64,000 nucleotides of DNA from Ktedonospora formicarum (GTDB lineage: Bacteria > Chloroflexota > Ktedonobacteria > Ktedonobacterales > Ktedonobacteraceae). Position 1 is the first letter of the stretch. Each line of letters opens with the position of its first letter. Location: NCBI RefSeq assembly GCF_016587355.1, contig NZ_BNJF01000005.1, positions 310,001 through 374,000 of the forward strand. Reading direction: 5' to 3'. Shown here one piece after another: positions 14,983 through 24,479 of this stretch. Made by a program: the position numbers and the translations under genes. The notes beneath the pieces are model-generated. The model worked only from the letters and a program-made list of their open reading frames with translations. It was not told the DNA's origin and ran no database searches.

Positions 14983-15116
14983 GCAACCTTTATGCATGCC
15001 TTAACATACTGTCTGCGCTGTTCTCTCCCGCCACATCACCTCATCATTGCCTTGGATAAACTCAACGCAAAAACTGCCGTCCCTACTGTTAAGCCTCCAA
15101 CGAGGTTACGATATTT

Positions 15117-15737
15117 TTAGCGCTCAACAGCGAGGCGAATACCTAACGCGATAAAGATGCCGCCAGTCACGTAGTCGATCCAGCGCTTGGTGTGGCGATA
15201 GGCACGTGTAATGGGCGCGAGCGAGAAGAGGCAGGCCACAATACAGAACCAGCCTGCCGCCATGACGAGCATGAGCGCGGCGCTTGCAACTTGCAACCAG
15301 AGCGGCGGGTTAGCGGGTAGAATAACCACGAACAGGCTACTAAAAAATACAACCGCCTTGGGATTGCTGATATTAGTAATAAAGCCAACCCTCCAGGCGG
15401 AGAGGCCGCTCTTCTGTGGTACTATATCGACCTTCTCAGGGGCAGCGCGATGAGCACTCATGATCGATCTGACACCAAGGTAGATCAGATAGAGCGCTCC
15501 GCCAATTCTCATAAGTTCAACGAGCCAGCTTAAACGAGCCATCAAGATACCCATGCCAAGCATGCTACCAACAATCCAGATCGCGATGGCGCTAGTAATG
15601 CCGAGCGCAACCATAATACCCTCACGCCGTGAGCGAGCGGTCGCATACTGTACAGTCGCGGCGAAGTCCGGGCCAGGACTGATGATCGCCAGCAGCCATA
15701 CACCTGCCAGCAGGGTTAGTGATGCCATATAATTCAT
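15117..15737 (-). CDS. LysE family exporter
   Basis: 206 residues with six hydrophobic segments. The N-terminal AIISPGPDFAATVQYATARSRREG motif and TNISNPKAVVFFSSLF in the middle define the LysE/RhtB amino-acid exporter family. The C-terminus contains the usual FSLAPITRAYRHTKRWIDYVTGG end. It is a distant paralogue of the gene at 10082 and probably has a different substrate. A GGAG site lies about 10 bases upstream of the ATG. Confidence 0.9.
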   Translation of the reverse strand: MNYMASLTLLAGVWLLAIISPGPDFAATVQYATARSRREGIMVALGITSAIAIWIVGSMLGMGILMARLSWLVELMRIGGALYLIYLGVRSIMSAHRAAPEKVDIVPQKSGLSAWRVGFITNISNPKAVVFFSSLFVVILPANPPLWLQVASAALMLVMAAGWFCIVACLFSLAPITRAYRHTKRWIDYVTGGIFIALGIRLAVER

Positions 15738-15820
15738 AGTTTCTAAGCTCCATCATGAATGTATATTGATCTATTATATGATCTGGCGAGACAGTGCTGC
15801 TAGCCGCTTGAGGGTTGGAG

Positions 15821-15865
15821 AGGTAGGCGATAAAATATTGTGCGCCCAACATTTATCGCCTACCT
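15821..15865 (-). terminator. Terminator for the MFS exporter
   Basis: AGGTAGGCGATAAA (15821-15834) pairs with TTTATCGCCTACCT (15852-15865). It lies 6 bases past the end of the minus-strand MFS gene. Confidence 0.65.
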
Positions 15866-15870
15866 TTTGC

Positions 15871-17136
15871 TTACTCTTCCAGCAGGGTAGCCTTGACCTC
15901 TGGTTCGAGAGGTCGCGCGAGAGGCGTATCACGGCGCATTGTACGAGCGTAGAGTAACAGCGCGGGCGCGAGAATGATACCCGTGACCAGGATCGCCGCG
16001 CGCGTGCTGTAGTGGGTGGCGAGTAGGCCCAGGAGCGGACCGCCCGTAATCTGCGCGATGGCGCTGACCTGTCCTCGGAGCGAGAAGACAGTTGCGCGTA
16101 CACTGGACTCAAGATTCTGGTTCATCCAGATTTGTTCCAGGGACATGCGTGGTCCGCCCGCCGTAGTGAAGAGGAAGAAGGCTGCCAGAGCTAGCAAGAA
16201 CTGACCCGCCAACGCGAAGGCAATCACGCCCACCATCATCAACGCGTCTGATACGAAGAGAGCCAGCGCCACCGCCCGGTGACTCTTCATATCCACAAAG
16301 CGCCGCGCGATTTCAGTTCCGCAGAAATTGGTCGTGACGATGCAGGCTTCGATGATACAGAACCATGTCTCTGAAGCCAGTCCACCCAGCACAGGGAAGC
16401 TAAAGCCATGCAGCAAGTAATACTGCCAGAGTTGATCGAAGCCCGCGCTAAAGATACCCGCGAAGACACCAATCCCCAGGACGGTGAGCAATACAGGTCG
16501 CAGGCGCACCAGGCGAATGCCTGAGCGCAGGGTATAGGCCATCTGCTGCCAGGACGTGCGCTCCTCACGTGGGGCTGGCTTGAAATTCCTCTCGGGCATA
16601 ACCAGAGCCAGGATCAGGCTCACGGCGATGATGAGCGCCCCACCTAGCGCGACCGGGAGGTTGAGGCGCACACTGACAAGCCCCATGCTGATACCAATCC
16701 CGACCAGCGAGCAGAGCGAACCAACCTGCGCGGCCCGAATATAGACCGGACCCGCATGGTCCGCGCCCACTTCATCCGCGATCCAGGCCGTATCCGCCCC
16801 AGCCATCAGCGTCACACCTATCCCGCGCGTGACCTGGATGGAGAGCACAACCGTGAAGATTGGTACCAGCCCCTCAATCAGGTAGCTTATACCAATTAGC
16901 AGGACGCCCAACACGACCGCCCAGCGACGGCTATACATATCAGCCAGCACGCCAGTTGGGGCCTGTAAAAGCAGGCATACCGTTTGTTGCAAGGTGCCAA
17001 TCAGGATGAGTTGCAAAGGACTCATTCCCACGACCTTCGCCAGGTATATCAACTCAATCGTGAGCAGCATGGAGTATGAGAGCGACAGCGCGCCACTCAT
17101 AGCAATAAAAATGGAAGATGCTTTGAAATTGCGCAT
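15871..17136 (-). CDS. MFS multidrug/antibiotic exporter-like protein
   Basis: About 421 residues with 11-12 membrane segments. ATG 17136 is preferred because AGGGAAAG lies just upstream; the frame is open to 17187 but that part overlaps a repeat. The loop 2-3 motif is GVLADMYSRRWAVVLG, a drug-exporter version of the MFS signature, and the first helix region LTIELIYLAKVVGMSP fits. The substrate is not predictable. A LysE gene lies downstream on the same strand, beyond a terminator. Confidence 0.85.
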   Translation of the reverse strand: MRNFKASSIFIAMSGALSLSYSMLLTIELIYLAKVVGMSPLQLILIGTLQQTVCLLLQAPTGVLADMYSRRWAVVLGVLLIGISYLIEGLVPIFTVVLSIQVTRGIGVTLMAGADTAWIADEVGADHAGPVYIRAAQVGSLCSLVGIGISMGLVSVRLNLPVALGGALIIAVSLILALVMPERNFKPAPREERTSWQQMAYTLRSGIRLVRLRPVLLTVLGIGVFAGIFSAGFDQLWQYYLLHGFSFPVLGGLASETWFCIIEACIVTTNFCGTEIARRFVDMKSHRAVALALFVSDALMMVGVIAFALAGQFLLALAAFFLFTTAGGPRMSLEQIWMNQNLESSVRATVFSLRGQVSAIAQITGGPLLGLLATHYSTRAAILVTGIILAPALLLYARTMRRDTPLARPLEPEVKATLLEE

Positions 17137-17711
17137 TACTTTCCCTTTGTCCTTTATGTGAAAACCTGGGTGCGTTGGTTTTCGCATAAGACCTTTGAAG
17201 ATACAGTATGACGGTAGACAAGGGAGGGTAATGCGGGGAGAGATGGAGGCATTACAGAACCGAACACCTTAAGGGCGCATATGTGCCCAGAAGTGCCCTA
17301 TGGTTACTCTATGGTCGGTCCTAGAGGAGCGGAATGTCAGCTCACACTGGTTGCGTGTCCACTATCCAACGCATTACCCTGTGTGAAAACTAACTGCATA
17401 GATTACTTACCTCCTTGCGGCTTGAAGACGTTCGGGAGCGCGTCGAGGGCGCGTCCTTCTCTTTCGAGCATACCCGATATGCCCGTAAATTGCAAGGGCG
17501 TGTCGTGATGGAGGAGAGTGGTGTGGTTCCCTTCCCAAAGGTCCCGGCATGGAGAGGACCTTTGTCACTATTCGCCTGCCATAATATGTGAGGGAATCAC
17601 CTCTATACTTATACAAGAGACATCATTTTACCAGTTAAGCGCACCTAAACAAGAGCCAGGTTTCTGCTATCTATATAAGCACAACTAATGAGTGAGTTAC
17701 AGAGGAAAATG
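17137..17711. other. Intergenic region before the fusion gene
   Basis: A short GAAAACC/GGTTTTC inverted pair (17160-17183) resembles the ends of repeat family 2. An AAAGGTCC/GGACCTTT hairpin lies near 17540-17567. No coding region is supported. Confidence 0.45.
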
Positions 17712-20480
17712 ATGAATATAGAAGAGATGAAAGACTCACAAGAAGAGTGGCGGTTGCCTCGCGAGCTTGGCACACGTGATCTGACGGCATGGTTAATCCT
17801 GATCGTACTTTTCTATCTTAGTGTAAGTGTTGTGCAACGCGCGAGTATTATGGCCTTCTTCTACTGGTTGCTCAGCCTTTTATTTGTTATCCCCATCTCC
17901 TATGTGATGTGCTGGCTGGCACGTCATTTATCCTTTCATGGTGGACATTATATCTGGATCAGAAAGATGGGAGGACCGCGCTGGGGCGAAATTACAGGGG
18001 CCTTCACCTGTCTCTATGGAGTCTGTGTTATCCTGACGACTTTGCAAGGAACGCTTATCCTTATCCACTCTATTGAACCCAGATGGTTTAATGACTCACT
18101 CTCCTCATTTCTTGGTGAGGGAGGGCTATTACTTATGACAACCCTTCTGGCGCTTATACCTCTGCACTATTTGAAGCACCTCCTCTTTGGTAGCGCCATA
18201 CTATATGTCATCATCTTTCTAGTTGTTGGGCTGGCGGGGTTCTACTGGCTCTATCAAGGCCACACACCTGGCATTAACTTGAGTAATGTGCGCATAGAGC
18301 AACCTCATTGGAGGCATATCGGAGCGTTCAGTATTGTTATGTGGGCCTTTATGGGGACTGACTGGCCCTTTATTATGGGGCGTGAGGTACGGAAAGAAGC
18401 GTCCAAGGCCAGCCGCTTCGTCTGGTGGGGGAGCGCATGGCTCTTAATCGCCTATATTGTTGCGACTTTTGGCGTGCTGGTCGTTTTACCGCAACAGAAA
18501 GCTGAGTCGCTGGACGCGATGTTCCTGACGGTTAAGACAAGCTTTGGCGATCTAGCGGGCCTGATCGTTCTAATCGTGCTAAGCATAACACAAATCGCCG
18601 TTTCCATCACGATCTTACAGGTTTGCTCTCGTATGTTCATGACCATGTCGCAAGATAAGCTCCTGCCTAAGCGTTTTGCTTCAATCTATCGAGGGAAAGT
18701 GCCAGTCATTGGCATTTTGGCCCAGACAAGCGCCTGTTTTATCATATTCCTCATCATAGGAGTTATGCTGTATAACCTGGATAGCGCGGAAGTCTGGATT
18801 GGGGACCGGGGCATACAGGTCAATGTTGCTCTGCAAGCGCTCGCGGCCCTGATCTGGTCCCTGGCAACTATCCTTCTCTATGGGCTAGTGATCTACAATC
18901 TGACGGGACAGCGAGCCAGGGTGAAAACTTCGCTTTTTAGATTAGAAATCCCGTCAAAGGCCAGTAGCCTTAAAGTGCGCGCGTTCTGTATTGTGGGCAT
19001 TTTTAGCACGCTTGCTGGTGGTGTGCTTATCTTATTCTACTCCTGGATTCCCAATATGCTTCCCATGCCGTCGTGGACCTTCCTCATCGCGTTCTCTACA
19101 GGTGTGGTGCTAGTACTTGGCTGGTTATGCGCGGAGGTAACGCGTCAGTGGCGACTTACACAGGATCTTAAGTGTAAGACGCGCAAAGAGCAAGAACTCA
19201 TAACGCAGTTGCGCGACATCTACCAGGACCAGTGTACGCTAGCGAATCAACAACAGACATTATTGCGTCAGCGCGACGTGCTCTTCCGCGAGCAGGCCCA
19301 TCTGGCTGTCACAGACGCGCTTACGGGCCTCCCTAATCAACGCGCTATCATCAAAGAGCTAAAGAAGGTTATCGCCACCTGCGCATTTCATAAGTTGCCC
19401 TGCGCACTCCTCTTCGTGGATGTTGACCATTTCAAGCATATTAATGATAACTTTGGGCACCGCACAGGCGACATTGTTCTTCGCCTGATAGGTGAGCGCC
19501 TACGTGACTTCATGGGTGAACGTGCGATTGTCGGGCGCTATGGCGGCGAAGAGTTTGTTGTCATACTACATGGGATCGCGCTCCAGAAGGCGGAATTATA
19601 CGCCGAAAAGATACGGCTAATGATGCAGAATCGACCGTTCGAGTGGATATCTGAGGAACTGGAGAGGTCAATTAGTTATCACCTCACAGTGAGCATAGGC
19701 GTCGTTACTTTTCCAGAGCACGCTTGTTGTGGAGAGAATCTGTTGCGTGCGGCGGATCGTGCGATGTATCGTGCCAAGGCACGAGGAAGGAACTACATTC
19801 ATGTCGAGCAACCAAGCGCTAAATCTTCTGATGACCCACGCATCGATGGTGATAGACTCTTGCCATTGGAGGCAACCACACTCAAAGCGCTCCTGGCGCT
19901 TCTACAAGAGCGTGATGTGAAGATATATGAACATGGGCAGCGCGTGGCGAAGCTGTCAGGCTATGTGGCTCAGGACATTGGATGTAGTGGGGAAGATAGC
20001 CTGATCATACGCATCGCTGGCTTGCTTCACAATATAGGAAATCTGAACTCGCAAAATGAGCGTGAGTATTGTATAACTCCTATATTTAATTATGAGTTAA
20101 GAGAGTCACAAGAGGATATTCAGGCCAGCGCAAGGATACTTTCCAGAGCTGGCTACATCTTCTCACTCGCCGCGCGAACGCTTCAGTTACGGCATGAGCA
20201 CTGGGATGGTTCGGGCTATCCTGCTGGTCTACGTCGGACAGAGATCCCTTTGATAGCGCGCATCCTTGCCGTCGTTGATACTTATGACGCGCTCATCACC
20301 TGCTATTCGTATACAGCGGAAGCAGCCTATGCCAGGTTGCTCATCTGGGGAGGAACATACTTTGATATAGAGGTGGTATGGGCGCTTGGGAGGACTCTGC
20401 GTGGAGCCGAGCGCTTCACCGATCCAGCGCTTCCCACCGTTAATCTCCCACTCCCAACTCAGCAGTACACCGAAGGATAG
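17712..20480 (+). CDS. Permease-GGDEF-HD-GYP-like fusion protein
   Basis: About 922 residues. Residues 1-480 form an amino-acid permease (APC) domain of about 12 spans, with SFHGGHYIWIRKMGGPRWGE and WAFMGTDWPFIMGREVRKE. A short coiled region follows (about 485-525). A GGDEF diguanylate cyclase domain comes next: VTDALTGLPNQR near 533, VDVDHFKHIND as metal site, RYGGEEF near 611. The RxxD inhibitory site is absent. The last 150 residues are HD-GYP-like with HEHWDGSGYPAGL kept, but the HD pair reads LLHNIGN, so the metal-binding Asp is lost and phosphodiesterase activity is doubtful. Likely senses or transports an amine or amino acid and makes cyclic di-GMP. ATG 17712 has AGAGG 6 bases upstream. 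Confidence 0.9.
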   Translation: MNIEEMKDSQEEWRLPRELGTRDLTAWLILIVLFYLSVSVVQRASIMAFFYWLLSLLFVIPISYVMCWLARHLSFHGGHYIWIRKMGGPRWGEITGAFTCLYGVCVILTTLQGTLILIHSIEPRWFNDSLSSFLGEGGLLLMTTLLALIPLHYLKHLLFGSAILYVIIFLVVGLAGFYWLYQGHTPGINLSNVRIEQPHWRHIGAFSIVMWAFMGTDWPFIMGREVRKEASKASRFVWWGSAWLLIAYIVATFGVLVVLPQQKAESLDAMFLTVKTSFGDLAGLIVLIVLSITQIAVSITILQVCSRMFMTMSQDKLLPKRFASIYRGKVPVIGILAQTSACFIIFLIIGVMLYNLDSAEVWIGDRGIQVNVALQALAALIWSLATILLYGLVIYNLTGQRARVKTSLFRLEIPSKASSLKVRAFCIVGIFSTLAGGVLILFYSWIPNMLPMPSWTFLIAFSTGVVLVLGWLCAEVTRQWRLTQDLKCKTRKEQELITQLRDIYQDQCTLANQQQTLLRQRDVLFREQAHLAVTDALTGLPNQRAIIKELKKVIATCAFHKLPCALLFVDVDHFKHINDNFGHRTGDIVLRLIGERLRDFMGERAIVGRYGGEEFVVILHGIALQKAELYAEKIRLMMQNRPFEWISEELERSISYHLTVSIGVVTFPEHACCGENLLRAADRAMYRAKARGRNYIHVEQPSAKSSDDPRIDGDRLLPLEATTLKALLALLQERDVKIYEHGQRVAKLSGYVAQDIGCSGEDSLIIRIAGLLHNIGNLNSQNEREYCITPIFNYELRESQEDIQASARILSRAGYIFSLAARTLQLRHEHWDGSGYPAGLRRTEIPLIARILAVVDTYDALITCYSYTAEAAYARLLIWGGTYFDIEVVWALGRTLRGAERFTDPALPTVNLPLPTQQYTEG

Positions 20481-20651
20481 ACCGCGTCGGGTCATCCTCG
20501 GATCAATTTATCTGCCCGACAGTATCATCAGAGAGAAAATGATGTCGTTGAAAAATATTTCAAAATTCTCCCTCATGTGTAGATGAAAGCTCTATGTCTA
20601 TGTAAAGGAAACTTTTATCTTTTGAGTATTGTTGTAATAGATAGATAAAGG

Positions 20652-20685
20652 GAACGGCACCCCGAGTAAATTTCTCGGAGGTGCC
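20652..20685. terminator. Terminator between convergent genes
   Basis: ACGGCACCCCGAG (20652-20664) pairs with CTCGGAGGTGCCGT (20672-20685) with one bulge. It lies between the fusion gene and the TerC-like gene, and may serve both. Confidence 0.6.
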
Positions 20686-20708
20686 GTCCTGGTGAAACGT
20701 AAATAAAG

Positions 20709-21404
20709 TTACTTCTTGTTGCGCCGCGCACGCCGCAGTATGACGACGTCCACGACCGCGATGCTCGTCATGATCACCACCGGAACGATCCAGTGCGCGC
20801 CAGGAATGTGGCGCGTCAGGAACGACCCCATGATGGGATCTTCCAGCAGCATTTTGGCCGTCGTCCACCCCAGCGACAGGCTTGCCAGATCCAGCAGCCA
20901 GGGCAGTTTCTTCATCAGCTTCGCGACCAGTGTGCTCCCTACCATCAGCAGGGCGATGCTCACCAGCATGCCGATAACCAGCGTCGGCATATGCCCGGAG
21001 GCGATCCCTGCGACGGCGAGCACGTTGTCAATGCTCATCATCAGGTCCGCGACCAGAACAGCCCAGAGTGCGCTGATGATACCACCGGACTTTTTCGCTG
21101 AGTGGTGCTCCTTGTTCCTCTCCCTCAGCAAATTGATCGCGATGTAGTAAAGCGCTACCGCGCCACCGGCCTGGAGCAGCGGGACGGACAGCAGCATTGT
21201 TGCCGCCGCGGTCAGCGCAATGCGGAGCGTAGCCGCACCAATACCACCGAGGATGATGACCAATCGCCGTTGGCGACCCTCCAAACTGGCGGCAATGGCA
21301 CCGATCAGCAGCGCGTTGTCGCCGCTGAGCACGATGTCGGATACGATGATCTGAAGCAAGCCAGCCAGACTGATTCCTTCGAACCAGCTAATGACAACAT
21401 CCAT
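20709..21404 (-). CDS. TerC/YjbE family membrane protein
   Basis: 231 residues with about seven membrane segments. The two TerC half motifs are clear: LLQIIVSDIVLSGDNALLIG near residue 17 and AVLVADLMMSIDNVLAVAG near residue 115, each with the acidic residues that bind the transported ion. Members export manganese or act in secretion-linked metal loading. A basic tail (RRARRNKK) ends the protein. AGGAAAGG lies upstream of the ATG. Confidence 0.9.
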   Translation of the reverse strand: MDVVISWFEGISLAGLLQIIVSDIVLSGDNALLIGAIAASLEGRQRRLVIILGGIGAATLRIALTAAATMLLSVPLLQAGGAVALYYIAINLLRERNKEHHSAKKSGGIISALWAVLVADLMMSIDNVLAVAGIASGHMPTLVIGMLVSIALLMVGSTLVAKLMKKLPWLLDLASLSLGWTTAKMLLEDPIMGSFLTRHIPGAHWIVPVVIMTSIAVVDVVILRRARRNKK

Positions 21405-22186
21405 TTCTACTTTTGCGCCTTTCCTCGTCCTGCACTGTCATTAAACTGCTCTGTCATTGAATTACATGGCTCTTGCGTGAAGTTGTTCTTTTACGTTTCT
21501 CCCATCTGGTCATATTGACCGTAGTGTTCGCCTCGCGCAATGGCAGCGACAGCGGTTCGTGAGTAGATAAGGTAATGCCCCATCTCCTGGCTCACTCCTG
21601 CTCCCCGCGCGCATTCTTACTCACGCAGACGGCATCTGGCAGGAACAGCGCGAACCATTTCCAGTTACGAACTAACCTGGAGTGACTACGATCAGACTAC
21701 GCGTTAATGTAGCTTAATGCCTGTCGTAATCAGTATTTATATGCAAAGCATATCATACGATCCATTTTAGGACTAGTGTAAAATATCGCTTTTAACGATA
21801 ATTTAACAATAAATTAACTAGCGTTGCGCACCATCGTTTTCAGATGTATTTGGAAAGAACATAAATTACAGTGATGGCTGTATGTTTGATTTGATATTTG
21901 TTATGAAAGAAGGCCTAAGATGACTTCTCAAGTGTTATTAGATATAAGGTATTAATGCTCAACTTAATTAGCCTGCTTGGTTACTATTGCTCACACTCGT
22001 CGTCTTCTAATAATAGAAGAGCTAAAATCGTTAGCGGGCATGAAGAATGCCTTGACGGAGCCCAAGCCAGAGCCAGCATCCCAAAGAAGGGAAAACTGGC
22101 ATGCCCAAATCTCCGCAGAGATCGTATGCATTGACGCAGTGCAAGGCAGGAGCCGTTTCCTGCTATTCTTTTATAAGGATGTATCC
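21405..22186. other. 782-base intergenic region
   Basis: It holds the promoters of the divergent TerC-like and H-NOX genes. The frame of the H-NOX gene is open back to 21977, but this part has no family similarity and no ribosome site. 21770-21960 is very AT-rich. A structured 5' leader for the TerC gene is possible but could not be confirmed. Confidence 0.4.
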
Positions 22187-23074
22187 ATGAAGGGCATAAT
22201 TTTTGTTGTTTGGGAGAAATACCTGGGTGAGCGCTTTGGCTCACCATTTCTTGATCGCTATCGAGCCGCAATAGGCGAAAACCAGCAGAATCTACCTGAG
22301 ATTGTTCGTGTCTATCCCGATGAATTGCTGGTTAAAGGGTTAGCGACTGCGAGCAAGATGAGCCTGGAGTCGGAAGATGCATTGATGGTTGAGTATGGAC
22401 GTTTCTTCATGCTCAACGGCCTGGTGGAATATCTGTGTGGTTACCTGCTGGCGCAATCCTGGAGCGGGTATGAGCTCTTGCTTCAGATGCGTGATGCGCA
22501 CGCGCAGATGCGGAGAACGCCAGATGGCATCAACCCACCTCTCTTCGAATACGAAGTGCTCTCGGGGGATCACAAGCACATGATGCTGACATACGAGAGT
22601 AATCGAAGGCTCTGCTCTCTGCTCGAAGGCTGTATTTATGGTGCCGCCGAGCGTTTTGGAGAGAAGGTGCGCATTCGACAACATACCTGCCAGAAGAAAG
22701 GTGATAGCGTCTGCCGCTTTGAGATTCTCTTCGAGGGCGATTCCTGGGCCAAGCACGCGACTCCAGATCGTATTAAGCAGGAGAAGGAGCGCCTCTCAAA
22801 GCAGGGCTTGAGCAACTTGATCTTGCAGGTACTCTCACCTAACCCCAATAACGCGATGGATATGTTTGTAATTAAAAAAGCTATAGAGCAGCACCAGGGA
22901 TCATACTTCCCCGAAATCTATCAAAAGCAGCAGCAGCTTGGACCCGTGCATATCTCGCAAGTCTTCACGACCCTGGCGAAGCTTCAACAGGTAGGACTGG
23001 TCTCAAGTACCGCCAACCAGGGGCCAGATTCCTTCACCCAGCGTCTCTACTGGCGTTCCCCAACACATGACTGA
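22187..23074 (+). CDS. H-NOX haem sensor with C-terminal extra domain
   Basis: 295 residues from the ATG at 22187 (AAGGAT 7 bases upstream; start MKGIIF is typical of the family). Residues 1-185 are a haem NO/oxygen-binding domain: proximal His105 in MRDAHAQMR, and the Y136-x-S138-x-R140 motif (TYESNRR) that binds the haem propionates. Both match positions in known H-NOX proteins. The next ~20 residues are charged. The last 85 residues (LSNLILQVLSPNPNN.., HISQVFTTLAKLQQVGLVSS) look like a winged helix-turn-helix, and no kinase or cyclase is attached. It probably senses NO, and may act on DNA or a partner; that part is inference. Confidence 0.88.
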   Translation: MKGIIFVVWEKYLGERFGSPFLDRYRAAIGENQQNLPEIVRVYPDELLVKGLATASKMSLESEDALMVEYGRFFMLNGLVEYLCGYLLAQSWSGYELLLQMRDAHAQMRRTPDGINPPLFEYEVLSGDHKHMMLTYESNRRLCSLLEGCIYGAAERFGEKVRIRQHTCQKKGDSVCRFEILFEGDSWAKHATPDRIKQEKERLSKQGLSNLILQVLSPNPNNAMDMFVIKKAIEQHQGSYFPEIYQKQQQLGPVHISQVFTTLAKLQQVGLVSSTANQGPDSFTQRLYWRSPTHD

Positions 23075-23092
23075 GAATTGAAATAATAACGC

Positions 23093-23148
23093 AAGAAAGG
23101 TTGTGTGTATTGGGAACCCAGAGGTTCTCAACACGCACAACCTTTCTT
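23093..23148 (+). terminator. Terminator after the H-NOX gene
   Basis: A 26-base arm (AAGAAAGGTTGTGTGTATTG..) pairs with its near-complement around CCAGA (23093-23118 with 23123-23148). There is one mismatch, and a T-rich stretch follows. Confidence 0.75.
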
Positions 23149-23226
23149 TGGTATTGTGTGGAAAAGGTCTACATATGTCGCCTAATGTGCCTACGCTGCA
23201 AGGGGGCTGCGATGCAGAGTAGGCAA

Positions 23227-24396
23227 TTAGTTCAGAAAGTCTTTCAACTGACGGCTATTGTAGGATTGTCGGAGCTTGCGCAGGGCCTTGGCTTCGATCT
23301 GGCGCACGCGCTCACGCGAGAGGTGCAGATTCTGTCCAATCTCCGCTAGAGTATGCTCCTTACCATCCAGAAAGCCAAAGTGATACTGAATGATGCGCCG
23401 CTCGCGCTCATTTAGCTCCCCTAATACTTCCGCGATCTGCTCTTTAAGAATATGATGTGTCGTAATATCAGCGGGTGAGGCTGTGTCCTGATCCTCAACG
23501 AAGTCGCCTAGCGAGCTATCACCATCTTCCCCGACTGGCGATTCCAGGCTAATAGGCTGTTTGCCTGCTTCAAGAATATCATAGACTGTCTCGACGCTAA
23601 TATTCATACGTTCAGCGATCTCGTCCGCCGATGGCTCATGTCCAAGCTCCTGAAAGAGCTGTGAGCTCACGCGATGCAGACGGTTCACCGCTTCATGGAA
23701 GTGAACGGGCAAGCGAATGGTACGCGCCTGATTGGCGATGGCGCGGTTAATTGCCTGACGAATCCACCATGTCGCGTATGTGCTAAACTTAAAACCCCGG
23801 CTATAGTCGAACTTCTCCACGGCGAGCATCAGGCCCGCGTTACCTTCCTGAATCAAGTCCGCCAGGGCCATGCCGCGACTCATATACTTGCGCGCGATGC
23901 TAACGACCAGGCGTAGATTGGCCTCGGTCAGGCTCTCGCGGGCGCGTTGAGCAGCGTCAAGGATATCGCGTGTTGGTTCGACCTTGAGTAGGCGTGCCCG
24001 TTCGCACTCAAGCTTGCCTCGTTCGATCTGCTGAGCCAGAAAAACCTCTTGTTCACCAGTGAGTAGTGGGACGCGGCCCATCTCACGCAGGTAGGTTTCG
24101 AGGGTATCACCGGGCTCGCCCATGGCTTCAGCCAGCGCGGCGGGATGCATATTCTTGCGATGAACCTCTGACTCTTTCATGATAATGTGCGCGGGATCAT
24201 CTTCCTGCAACTCATCATCTAGATCGTCGGTATCTGTCTGCTCTTCGTCCTCATCTTCAACATCATCTTCATCCTCGGAGAGAAGGTCCAGATGGATGTC
24301 GTGCTCGTCTTCAACCTGTTGTGTTGTGAAAGGAGACCGCTGAAGAGGATGTGAGCGTGTCGCGTCTCTCTCGTTTTCTCGTAATAACATTGCCAT
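23227..24396 (-). CDS. RNA polymerase sigma factor, SigA/RpoD family
   Basis: 389 residues. The ATG at 24396 has GAGGAGA 7 bases upstream. The first 85 residues are very acidic (LLSEDEDDVEDEDEEQTDTD..) in place of a normal region 1.1. Region 1.2/2 follows: DTLETYLREMGRVPLLT, then LIQEGNAGLMLAVEKFDYSRG and KFSTYATWWIRQAINRAIANQART (core binding and -10 recognition). Region 3 is present, and region 4 (HTLAEIGQNLHLSRERVRQIEAKALRKLR) carries the -35 helix-turn-helix. Regions 2-4 are complete, so it should direct transcription from standard promoters as a primary or group 2 factor. Confidence 0.93.
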   Translation of the reverse strand: MAMLLRENERDATRSHPLQRSPFTTQQVEDEHDIHLDLLSEDEDDVEDEDEEQTDTDDLDDELQEDDPAHIIMKESEVHRKNMHPAALAEAMGEPGDTLETYLREMGRVPLLTGEQEVFLAQQIERGKLECERARLLKVEPTRDILDAAQRARESLTEANLRLVVSIARKYMSRGMALADLIQEGNAGLMLAVEKFDYSRGFKFSTYATWWIRQAINRAIANQARTIRLPVHFHEAVNRLHRVSSQLFQELGHEPSADEIAERMNISVETVYDILEAGKQPISLESPVGEDGDSSLGDFVEDQDTASPADITTHHILKEQIAEVLGELNERERRIIQYHFGFLDGKEHTLAEIGQNLHLSRERVRQIEAKALRKLRQSYNSRQLKDFLN

Positions 24397-24479
24397 AAAA
24401 GTCTCCTCTATGGGTAAACGCACAATAAAATAAGGCAATGAGTGCGTGTGGATATACCAGTTTCGGTCTTAATGTCTTT

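Noticed and set aside
21405..21660. Possible yybP-ykoY manganese riboswitch before the TerC-like gene
   Set aside because: The minus strand has GGGGAGCAGG and hairpins, but I could not match the conserved second loop and the full pairing; a covariance-model search would be needed.
17712..23074. A single signalling operon of the GGDEF fusion with H-NOX
   Set aside because: The TerC-like gene lies between them on the other strand and each has its own terminator, so only proximity can be stated.
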